Assembly: GCA_013397845.1 (NCBI GenBank)
Contig: VZTG01005312.1
Location: 27,192 to 91,191, forward strand
Source: Melanocharis versteri
Lineage: Eukaryota > Chordata > Aves > Passeriformes > Melanocharitidae
Reading direction: 5' to 3'
Length of the DNA: 64,000 nt
Part shown: positions 1 to 12,200 of the stretch, in pieces
Numbering within the stretch: the stretch's first letter is position 1
Layout of the letters: the number at the start of each line of letters is the position of its first letter
The notes under the pieces: generated by a model
The model's database searches: none
What the model was told of the DNA's origin: nothing
What the model saw: only the letters and a program-made list of their open reading frames with translations
Made by a program: the position numbers and the translations under genes

Positions 1-87
1 AATGAAGTGCATAGGAGAAATTGTTAAATACTGAAATTATACAGTTTGTTACAACCTTTTTGCTCATGAGTCTTTCATTTTTCTTAG

Positions 88-215
88 TTCACATTCAACA
101 AGAAGGAGACATGTAAATCTGTTTGTACGAAAACATATGATACTACAAAGCCAGAAGATAAACAGAAACTAGATTTCTTGAAAAAAAGTATGCTACTGAA
201 TTATCAACATCACTG
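88..215 (+). CDS. TM9SF2: TM9SF2 coding exon (first in window; probably exon 4 of 17)
   Basis: Follows a TTCTTAG acceptor and ends in CACTG before GTAAG. It encodes FTFNKKETCKSVCTKTYDTT through LLNYQHH plus two bases of Trp. This is luminal-domain sequence with conserved cysteines. The exon number is inferred from the usual 17-exon vertebrate structure. Confidence 0.95.
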
Positions 216-3200
216 GTAAGTTGCTGTCAAAATTCATAGATTAGTTTGTGTAGTATGTTGATGATAAGTTAGTTTATAATTTTGTATTTGCAGGATAATA
301 CAATTGAAACACTAGATATTTGCACTTAATTTATTCCCCTTCTGTTTTTGCAGAAAATGTTACATTGTTTGTTGTCTTCATTAAAAAACTTTCCTTCACT
401 TGAAGGACAAGCACTAGGGGCAATGGAAATGAATCTGTTTCTGAACACAAAGCTTTGTGCTTTCTGTAAAATACTGCCATTTCTTTTCACCTGTAAATGT
501 AGAAGTTAGTCCTGCCTTAGCTTGAGAAAAGTCTTACAGGACCTTCATTCTGTTGCTATGTTTTCTTTGTTTTCCTTGAGAGCCCTTGCACTCACCTTCA
601 AACGCTGTGTCCAGGAGACAGGATCAACAGTTCTGAAGGAGTTTTACGCAATGTTTGTTTCTCTTCTATGGGTATGGAAGGGAAAGGAGGCTAATGAAAA
701 CTAATTAATGAAATAATTTTGGGGAATGCATAAGCATTTGGTCCTTTCCCATTCACTGAGCCTGTCTGTAACCATCTGATTGACCTCGGAGCATGCTGGG
801 GCTCTGTTTCAGCTCGGACATTGAATCCTCGTCCGATGGGCATTAAGGGTGGGGCAAGGCTGAATGTGTGTGCTGAATCTCGGGCAGATTTTCAGCTTCC
901 CAGCACTGCACCCACATCCAAGAGCTGTGAAACGTTTATCAGCAGGCTCAGTCTTGACACTGGAAATACCCAGCCATGTTATCAGTGTTTATTTAGTGCT
1001 TGACGTGTTGGTATGCTCTGCCAACAGCAGCTTTCAGATGCAGGAATAGAAGGAACAACTTGGGCATGAGTTCCAGAGGCATGTCTTTGCAAGGAATGCA
1101 TGAGCATCATTAACTGATGTCGCTCATAGGTATGCCTGAACTCCAAATATGGACCTCCTGCTTTATGGGAACAAATGTGTTGGTCTTCATCTAACTGGAT
1201 TTAAACTTTCTGGGTATTTTAGTAAAAATGCAGGTTGAATGTTGCCAGTTTCATTAACTGTTTTTCTGTAATGTCACGTTCCATTCCTTCAATTTTGAGA
1301 CAGCTGGAAAGGCAGCAAGTGTGTTCTCTACTGCTCTCGGGAACTGATATGAGATATCCCTTTGTGGGGATAAACTGTGGTTCACTGATGTAAATATTTC
1401 TGGGAACCTCATGAAAATGAGTGTAGTAGGAATTTGACAGGTTACATCAGATGGGTTCACAGGCAATAGTCATATGTTCAGGTAGGTGAACGAGGAATTA
1501 ATAAACTCAAAGAAACTCTGAAAGGTGCAGCTACTTTTACAGGGATTTAAAGTGTATATGCCTAATGCTAAAATAACTGGAGCTTCAAACATGCTGGACT
1601 TGATTATGTTCCTCTTAAATACTGCACATGTTTGTAATATTTGCACCACTTTGAATTTCAGTGATGCATGTGAGTCTGGCATAAAGCTTCAGCTTTAGAA
1701 GGTTGTGTATGTTTTGGTGTGTAAATTAAAAATAGCTTCCCAAGGCTATGAGACTTGAAAGAAATCAGTTTTTTTAGGAAAGCCCATAACTTAAGCTGAT
1801 AGAAACTGAAACAGAACCGTGTAAAACTAATCATACAAAAAAGTACTTCAGACTGATTTGGGTTTTTCCCCCCATAGATTAAATTGTTTAACAAATATAC
1901 TTAGTGTATTCAAGTATACTTTTTTAAAACTAGTATAGCTAACTTGATAGGACTGTTCAAATTTAAGTAAGATATAATTCTGTTTTTCAGCGTGAAAACT
2001 TCCTTTGAAATTTAGGTTATTTCTTAGTTCTTCTAGTGGCATTTCTGCTATTTTTTTCGCTCTGCCCAATGCCCTAAAACTTTAGAACCAGTGGTGTGAA
2101 AAATCCCTGGTTATGTCTGTTAGTCCTCCTTAGCCACAGCTTCATAAAGTGGCAGTGGCTGGATTTTGTGATTAATGGTGCATGCTCCAGGAATATGGTA
2201 CAGAGGTATGTTGTACAGGGATCAACAAGGTAGCATAAGTGAGGATTCAGTACAGGGTTATTATCCAGCTTCAATTTATCATGAAATTCCTGGGGAACAC
2301 AGATGGTGCAAAGTACTTTAAAAGCCACTTAATAAGATTAGGAATTGACATAGTGAATTGGACTCAACAGCTATACTGATATCTTGGCTGACAATGTTCA
2401 TCACCAGATGTTCTTGGGAGACATATAAGAACACTGTTGAATAGCATATTTGCTCCACATGTATAATCTCTTCAAGTCATTTTAAATTTGAAGATTAACT
2501 GTGAAAAATGATTTACTACTTAAACTATCAATTTGTTCCGGCATTGCCACTTGAAGGCAGCTCAGTTATGTCTTTGCTGCATAGATGTGAGGGAAAGCCT
2601 TTATGCAAACCACACTTACTGGCAGTATGTAATGTTGCCTTGTTTTGATTAGGAGATTAAAACACTGACAAAAGCGAGCAATCTCTCTAGCATATGTTAT
2701 GAAGATAAAATTTCAAATATACAAGCACAGAATTGTTTAGGTTTTAAAAAACCTCTAAGATGATTGAGTCCAACCGTGTGGTGGTTTGACCCTGGCTGGA
2801 CACCAGGTGCCCACCAAAGCTGCTTTGTCACTCCCCTCTTCAAGTGGACAGGGAAGGGAAAATGTAGCGAAAGGGTCAAGATGAGGGTAGGGAGAGATCA
2901 CTCATCAACTACTGTCGTGGGCAAAACAGACTCAAATTAGGAAATTTTGTTTTAATTTTTTACTGGTCAAATCAGAGTAGGATAATGAGAAATAAACCCA
3001 AATCTTAAAATACCTTCTCCTCACCTCTCCATTCTTCCCAGGTTCAACTTCCCTCCCAGTTTTCACCACTTCCTCCACCCAGTGGCACAGGGGCACAGGG
3101 AATGGGGATTGTCTTAGTTCATCCCACATTGTCTCTGCCACTCCTTCCTCCTCAGGGTCAGGATTCTCCACACTCTGCCCTTGCTCCAGTGTGGGGTTGC

Positions 3201-6200
3201 TCCCATGCGAGAGTTTTTAATGAACTTCTCCAATGCAAGTCCTTTCCATGAGCTGCAGCTCTTCAGGAACTGCTCCAGTGTGGGTCCCTTCCATGGGATG
3301 CAGTCTTTCAAGAAGAGGCTGCTCCAGCGTGGGTCTCCCATGGGTTTACAAGTCCTGGCAAACCTGCTGCAGGGTGGGCTCATCTTTCCATGGGGCCACA
3401 GGTCCTGCCAGGAGCCTGCTCCAGTGTGGGTTTCCCATGGGATCACAGCCTCCTTCAGGGCACACCCACCTGCTCTGGTGTGGGGTCCTCCATGGGCTGC
3501 AAGTGGGTATCTGCTGCCCTCTGGTCCTCCATGAACTGCAAGGGGACAGCCTGACTCGCCGTGGTCTGCACCACGGGCTGCAGAGGAATCTCTCTGCTCC
3601 TGTGCCTGGAGCATTTCTTCCCCCTCCTCCACTGACCTTGGTGTCTGCAGAGTTGTACATACTCCCACTCCTCTCTCCAGCTGCAGCTGCTGTCGTGAAG
3701 GGTTTTTTCTCCCTTTCCTAAATCTGTTTCCCAGAGGTGCTGCCTCTGGTCACTTATGGGCTTGGCCTTGGCTAGCAGCAGGTTCATGTTGGAACCAGCT
3801 GGCCCTGGCTCTCTTGGACATGGGAGTTCTTACGAAAGCCTTTCGCAGTTCTTACAAAAACCTCTACACCCCTCTGCCGACCAAACCCTTGCCACACAAA
3901 CCAAATACAAGCATTAACCTAGCACTGCCAATTCTGCCACTAAACCATGTCCCTAAGTGCTGTATCTAGTCTTCTAAATACTTCTGAGGTTGGCTCCTCC
4001 ATCACTTCCCTGGACAGCCTGTTCCAATGCCCGACCACCCTTTCTGTGAAGAAATTTTTTTAATATTTAACCTAAACTTGCCCTGGCACAACTTGAGGCT
4101 GTTTCCTCTCTTCGATCGCTAGTTGCCTGGGAAAAGTGGCTGACTTTCACTTTGATCATCTGTCATGCATTTTTAGAGAGCAATAAGGTCTCTCCTGAGC
4201 CTCCTTTTCTCCAGACTATAAACAATTCCAGCTCCCTCAGCCACTCATCATAAGGCCCTTCCCCAGTTCCATTGCCCTTCTCTGGACACGTTCCAGCACC
4301 CCAGTGTCTTTCTAGTAGTGACAGACCCAGAACTGGACACCAGATTAGAGGTGCAGTCTCGCCAGTGCTGAGTACAGGAGGACAATCCCTGCCCTGGTCC
4401 TGCTGGCCACACTATTGCTGATACAGGCCAGGATGCCATTGGTCTTCCTGGCCACCTGGGTTCACTGCTGGCTCATGTTTGACGGCTCTGGACCAGCACC
4501 CCCAGGTCCCCTTCTGCCGGGCAGTTTTCCAGCCACTCTTGCCCCCAGCCTGTAGTGCTACATGGGGCTGTTGTGACCCAAGTGCAGAACCCAGCACTTG
4601 GCCTTGTTGAACCTCATACCATTGGCCTCATATAGTGTGGTCAAACTGTAATGAATCTAAATCTGGAATAGCTCCTAATTTGCAACTTCATTGTACCCTG
4701 CTGTAGTAGCATGGTGAAGTGAGTAGGAGTTGGTTGGTGCTGCTGCTTGCAGCTGTGATAGTCTTTGGAATCTTCTGAAAACCTGGAAACTTGTTTTTGT
4801 AGGGCCTGTCTTCACCTTTTCTATTGTGTCAACATAAACCAAGAATACCGCAGCTTATTTCTGCTGGGTAGCTACTGGTAGGGATTGTGCAGATCTCTCC
4901 ATGTTATGTGGATAAAGGCAGCACATACCACTCTTTTTACCCCTGTCTGTTGATGTGCTTTAAAAAGTAGTGCTAATTTAGAGGCTGTTCCAATATGCAA
5001 CAGATTAAGTAGTGCTTTGTTTTTGTTATCTGAAGTCATAATTCCTGTGTTTAATTAAGTATTTAAAGGTATCTTTAAGACATTTAATTGTAAAGATATT
5101 CGGTAGCTTGATAAGTTGTACAAAAAAATCTGTCTGTATATTTAAAAGTATGCTTTTGATTTTGACATTTGTACTGTTAGTTGCATGTTGGATACAGTTT
5201 GTATCTTACTGTCTTACAACTTTCTGCAACTCATCATGGGAGTGTGCACTTCCACAAATTTTTCATTGAAACTGACCTATAAGCCCCCTGGTTTTAGGTA
5301 ATATGAATATAAATCTTGTGTGGCAATAATATAAAAGCAGTAGGTTCGAAAGTTAATATTTCCCCAGTTTTTTGGTGGCTTACAATTTTTTGGTAATGCA
5401 AATCATCTAATTAAAAAGTTGCATGCTCTTTGGTAGGTATAAATGAGTTTAATGATTAGGAATTCACTTAAATAGCAAAAATAAGTTTAATGAGTGCCAT
5501 GAAAAATGTATTTTGTAATGGAAGAGCAATGAGGCTGGAGAATTAATAATATGTGATGTAGGCTTTTGTTTTTAAATTTTTGTGTTTTGTCTTAAACTTG
5601 AAATAGTCAATTTTATCTGGTTTAGCAAACTTGATGCTTTTGGCCATTTTTAAAAGAGAAGACTTAAATTGTTATGACTTTGGACTGGGCAAGTTTTATG
5701 CTTCGGGCTGTTTTTGTAAGGGGACTTCATGAAACAGTGCAGTGAATAGAATGGTTTCAGCTGAAGAGCTGCATGCTTGTAACTCATTTGGAACTTGGAT
5801 TGGCAATCGGTGCAATTCCATGGGTAGTATTATTCTTGTAGTTAATATTCCAGTAATGAATGTAGCAAAGGTAGATTAATGTTAATCTGGTTTTGTTTCC
5901 ATTACACTGTGTATTTTGAAAAATTGTGAAGTGTCACTATGCCATTTACAGGATTGTGGACAACATGCCTGTGACGTGGTGTTATGATGTGGAAGATGGC
6001 CAGAGGTTCTGTAATCCTGGTTTTCCTATTGGCTGTTATATTACAGAAGATGGCCGTCCAAAAGATGCCTGTGTTATTAATGTATGTTTATGCAATTATA
6101 TATATTTTTAATATCCCCTTTTTACTAATTTAGAGACTAGCATTTCTCCAGTGTCATGTTTAAATGGTGAGTTCTTGCTATTTTAAGAACCCGTGTTGCC

Positions 6201-9200
6201 TAAAAATAGGCAAGTGTTTTGGTCTCTGCAAGTACCTCAGTTTGAAAGCCTGATCTGAGCCTAAGAACCTTGTCTCTTATGCTGCATGATACAGAAGGGC
6301 TCTGAAAGATCAAGGGATGAACATGCATAGCATTTAGTACATCTGGAGGGTAAGGGTGAAGGAAAGCATGTCATCCATTGTTACCTAAGAAATTGAAACG
6401 TTTGAAGGCTTGGACTTGACATTTTTGTGGGATAGAAGTGTTTTCATGAAAGCAGATTTGCATAGGTGTGTTTGTACCTCTGCATACGTTTCGAAGGTTT
6501 GCTTTCCCTAAAACTGGGAGCTGATGGAAGAAGGCATAATACAAGATTTCTGCATGAGCAAAGATTCTCTTGTGATAGATGATACAGTGGTGGAGGTTCA
6601 GATAAGTGCACTGAAAGCATTATGGAGATAAGAATACAACAGAAAGTCCAGGAAGTCTTTAGATGGCCAGGTCACTGAGAACTTGGAGTAGGTTTTTGGT
6701 TTTTTTCCAAATGGTTGGTTTTACTGGATAGATCTCACCAAAGATAACAGTTTCTGTGGTTGCCAATTTTGTTTAATTGCCTCCATAATGAGTAGGTTTT
6801 AGGGGCTCCATATGAATGGATGCATTTATGATCAAGTATGTCATCTGGAAATATTATTTTAATCTTATTTTAATACTTGCTTTTAATAAAAGGAAAATAA
6901 CCTTTGGAGGAGTAACTGATGTACTGTAGAAGAGCATTTCATTTATGTAACTATTCTTATAATTGGGGTGCTCTGTAGAAAGACTGGGGATGGAACCCTT
7001 AAGAGGTAGTAACTAAACTTCAGTAGACATAGCTGTTAAATTACTTGTGTGTTTAACAACCTCTTTAACTGACTAAATTCCAAGGTGATGTTTCCCTTCA
7101 CCTGAGGTTTGCATTCAGCATTCTTGGCTGCTGCTTGCCGTTCATCCCTGTGCATCTTTGGTTTCAAAGGTGATTCTGTCACAGAGAGCATTTTTTTGCA
7201 TTGTTTGTCTTAAATTTCTGAAAAACATACTAATTGTTTTAAAATAGCTGATGTTTATGAAATGCTTCTGATAACAAAAGTTGTCACATAGTTATCTATT
7301 TAGTTTGCTACTTAAATAAAATAGGACATCTTCAGATAGAGAAATTTATTAATAAATATATTTTTAAAATATTTTTAATTAGTTTTTCTACTTTTCAATT
7401 GTAGTTGACTGTTCTTAGCATTAACTTTTCTAACTTGTGTTTTTAATGCAACTTACTGTCTTTATAATTCCCAGTATCTCACATTCATATTTTAGGAGAA
7501 CTTCTTGACAGAAAAACTGTATGCAGTCTAAAATTCTGTTATGCAGGCTTCTATCTAAGGCTGTGATATGTCTGGTTTTTTCATTGTTTAATATAACCTT
7601 TTGTCATTGCAGTCAGAATTTCATGAAAAAGATACCTTTTATATTTTCAACCATGTTGACATAAAAATATATTACCATGTTGTGGAAAATGAAGCTCTGG
7701 GAGCAAGACTAGTTGCTGCTAAACTTGAACCCAAAAGGTTAGTAGTTGAAAGTAACTTGTCATCAAAATTGATCCACCCCAAGACACTTGCTTTGATCTG
7801 GGAACTGCTGCTAGTCAGAAATGTTGTCAGATATGTGACCTGTAGATTACCTCTCCTGTTGATTGATGTAGTGTAGTTAGGACAGTCTGATGTCATTTTG
7901 TTCTGAATTTGATGGACCTTGGTGCACTTTTTCCTGTTTGGACCAAGAAAAAATAAAGGAAAACCTGTAAGTTTTTGTGGAGTGTGATGAGTGTGTGTGT
8001 GCACACATGCATGTAGAACCCTGATTTCCCAACCAGGGAATATTCTGTCTTGTATCAGAACAGGCCACCAGTGCCTGCTGCAGGCTCGACTGGAGTGCAA
8101 GATTTGATGTCTTCAACAATTGGTATTCGAATAGAAAGATTTCACAGATACACTCATCAGTTGTTCTGGTGTCTGTGTGGCTTTTGCACAACTGGTGTCT
8201 GTTTCATTATTTCTTAGCATCTTGTCTTTCATGGTATAAGTGAGCTTGTTGCATTGTTGGTTCAGTTGAAAGTATTTTTTTCTGACAGAAGTTAGTAATT
8301 GTGGTGGTGTAACTTTTTGAGTGTTTTGGAGGTTCATAGCAGTACTAAGGCTTCTTTCATTTTTGGTGCTCTGCTTTACAGACTGTGCTCTTTTTAGAAG
8401 AGACACATCTTGTTTAAGAAGTTCAAGTTTCAAAAAGTCCCGATCTTAGGATTTGTTCCTTACAAGTTCTGAAATATATGAGACATTAAGAACAATTCTT
8501 ATATTTAAGGGAAGAATCCTTGGTATGCTCTTCTAAGATGAATTAACTCTTTCTCAAGAATGTTGTCAGTGAAGTGGCTTTCATTCTGTGTCTTCTCTTC
8601 CCACAGTTACAAGCATACTCATCCAGACAACCCTGACTGCTCAGGAGTACCTATGGATATAAGTAATAAGGCTAGTGGAGAAGTCAAAATTGCTTACACA
8701 TACTCAGTTACTTTTCATGTGAGTACTAAGATTTCTGTGGTAGTTGCCTCTTAAGATCGTGCATTAATACTCTGAATTATAAAGATGGACAATTAAAATC
8801 AGCTCAGAATAGTAAATTTGTAGGTTTAAAGCTTTATTTGAACTGGAATGTCAGAGGTGGCTTGCGATTTAACCACATACATTACAGTTTTGCGTACCAA
8901 CACACACAGAGTGGATGTGAAACACATATGTGGTTTTTAAAAGTCACACTTTCCATGTCTGCCTAGGTTGTCTGGTAAATTATTTTTCAATCCAAGTTTT
9001 TAAGTCTGAGAAACTGTATGTTTCAGCAAATTACTGTTGTAGGTAGGTGAAAGCTGATAATTTTCTGCTCTCTTGCTGCAAAAGCTGCCTTCTCTCCAAG
9101 GTCTTCCTCCCATGGAAAACTGCAAAAGAGTAGAAAGCTGGTATTCTTTGTTCTTCTACTCTCTATTTAAAAGCAGAGGAGCAGTATGTCAGGCAACTGC

Positions 9201-12200
9201 AGGCAGCAGTGATAGCTGAATATTTCTCGTTCTGTTGACGAACAAGAGAGGGAGGTTTTGATTTTTTGTTTTTCTTTAAATGGAGTTTGCTGGACAAGCT
9301 GTTTCTCAAAGTTTCCTACTCCTTCTCAAACTGTTTCCATGTTACTCTGAGTTCAAAATAGAATAAATAGTATTGAAATAATAAGAAATATATAAGAAAT
9401 ACACTCAGGAGGGATTATATTATGTATATAGTATATAATTTTATTTTGATAAATTATGTATATGTATAATTATGTTTTGAGAAATTATATCAGTTATGGT
9501 GCTGAAATGAATTTATATACTGAAAAGCAAGTATTTCTGGAAACCTGTGAGAAGTTAGTAATTAAGAGTGACCTCAGCTTCATATTATTTTGCTATTTCT
9601 CCTTAAAAATGACATGCCCAGCTGTGTGTGTATACCTGTCCGGCAGTAAAAGTTGTTTGCAGTGGGATTGGTAGTTGGTAGTGAAACGAGATTGTATGAA
9701 AGCAAAGAATAATTTGGACAGAGCATGATCTAGAGAGTGAAGTATTATGCTGGAGACTGTATAGCACAGCTTAGTTTCTCGATATATGGACTTCCATGTG
9801 CTAAAAAATGCATGTTCTTTCATTATTCTGCTAGTCCATTCTAATTCCGGATGAACTAATACAGTTCTTGAAGGGAGGAAGCACAATTAAATTAATTTGG
9901 TAAGCCTTTATGTCTTAAGAAGACACAGGTGCTCAAATTCAGAAAATATTTTAGTTTAGATACTATGGTCAAATCTTATGTTTGCTCTAGGTTGGTATTA
10001 TTAGACTGTTCCCTGTAAGGCATGGAACTTGAAATTTCAATTAGTCACGAGATTTAAGATTGCTTTGTGTGAACATCAGCTTTTAAATATATAGGTTGGA
10101 TACTGACTGTATCTGAAGCTCATGTGTTTACTCTTTCAGGAAGAAAAAAGTATCAGGTGGGCATCAAGATGGGATTATATTTTGGAGTCCATGCCTCACA
10201 CTCACATCCAGTGGTTTAGGTGAGAAGGGAGTTTATTGTACTGAAGTGTTTGCATTGCAGTTTGCATGATGATTTTAATTTATTTTCTTTTTTTTTTTTC
10301 AGTATTATGAATTCCCTGGTGATTGTCCTCTTTCTGTCTGGAATGGTAGCCATGATTATGTTGAGGACACTACATAAAGATATTGCAAGATACAATCAGA
10401 TGGATTCCACTGTAAGTCTTAAATGTAGTTCCTAAAATTTATTTGGAATGTAATTTTTTTTAGTTAAATGTGTAGCTGTAACAGGCTATTTGAATTGCAA
10501 TCTACTGTATTAAAATAGATGTATTTCTTTTACAGGAAGATGCTCAAGAAGAATTTGGCTGGAAACTGGTTCATGGTGATATTTTCAGGCCGCCAAGAAA
10601 AGGAATGCTGTTGTCAGTTTTTCTAGGCTCTGGCACACAGATCTTAATAATGACTTTTGTTACCCTGTGTAAGTAAAGTGGGGAGGATTTAGTTGATTGT
10701 ATGTGATTTTTCACTGCTAACTAAGCATGGTGCTTGTAAAAATAGCAGTATAATTTTGTTTAGAAATTCCATACAAGTCATTAGAAACAGCTGAGCTGAT
10801 GTAGTAGACATGCAGCTTAGTATGCACAGATTTTAAGATAACTGATGTACTGGCTTTAAGTCAAACATAATAGTCTAAAATTTCTAACATAATTTCTAAA
10901 ATTGTGCATCTCTGCTTCACAGTTTTTGCTTGCCTGGGATTTTTGTCACCTGCTAACAGGGGAGCTCTAATGACCTGTGCTGTAGTTTTGTGGGTACTGC
11001 TTGGAACTCCAGCTGGTTATGTTGCTGCCAGATTCTACAAATGTGAGTAATAGTTACTGAAAATGACAAGGCTTAAGTTCATTAAAGTAAATTATCATTA
11101 CAGAACTGATTTTTATTTTGCAGCGCTGTTTGTAGCTTCCCTCAGGGCAACTTGGAGAAATGTATTTACTTTAACAACAGAAAAAATATATACAGAACAC
11201 TTAACATAGTTATATTGGTTTTGATGTAATCATGCCTGAAGACCCTGAATTGCTCTTGCTGCTGTGTATTTGCAAAATTAAATAGTACTAGTACTGAGGT
11301 CATTCCATCTTTACATCATACCGTTTTCTGCTTCTGTTTCCTGTCACTGGGGGGACGGTGTAAACCTGCATTTAGTTTTAGCCGTGGATGTTGCTTGGTA
11401 ACACACACCTGCAACCCCAAATCGTGAACCTCAGTTCTTGCATGCCTGAGATTTGTGACCTCTTTTCAGCTAGCTCCCTGGTTTTTTGGAGAATAGTGCT
11501 TATCAGACTGTGGCTGGAGCGCAGGGAGAAGGATTGTTAGGTGTTCTGTAGTTGCAGAAACCAACCCAGTGGTGTTAGTTGATACTGTTTTCCCTCACTG
11601 ATCCCAGCTATTGTTTCAAGACCTGTCTGTCTACCAACCTCAGATGGTTTACTCCTGTATCCTCTGATTTATTTTAAGATGAAGCATGGCATTCCGCCTA
11701 CAGCTTGTTTTAATTACCTTACTCGAGGTGAAAGGTTTTTTGACTGAGATTGATCTTTTGGACTACTTTAGTTCTGAATATATGGGGCTAGAGAAGGAGT
11801 TTATTTCAGAACTTCGACCTGGCAGTAGATATTGGAGTTCTTTCTTCAAACCATTTTGTAATTTTCGTGTGGGGAAAACCACTGGGAAAAGTGAGTTTGT
11901 ATCTTGTAGGGAATTTTTACACAGTGGTAGTGATGTGATAGTGAACTATTCCTAATCTCCAAGCGAGTTAGACTTAAACGGAAGGAAATTTTAGTACTAA
12001 GAGCATAATTGAGGATAGAATTATTCTTTATATTTTGGTGTATACTATGTGTTTTGAAGGATATTTTGAAATGTACTGACGGTAAATTGAATCCTGTGTC
12101 TTTGGTGGAGATGTAGGTATTAATGATTATATTTCATATTTTACTTACTGGGAATCACTTAGTTGATACTTGAATGTTGTGTTTAATTACTAAGACAGTG

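Larger units (their letters stand above)
216..5951 (+). other. TM9SF2: TM9SF2 intron with nested repeats
   Basis: 5.7-kb intron between the first two exons in the window. Besides the CR1 and LTR listed separately (2,726-4,630), it is unique AT-rich sequence in which I see no exon or RNA gene. Confidence 0.9.

Noticed and set aside
3119..3787. Long + and - frames (up to 184 codons) taken as a host gene
   Set aside because: They lie wholly inside the LTR and its tandem units. Treated as part of the mobile element.
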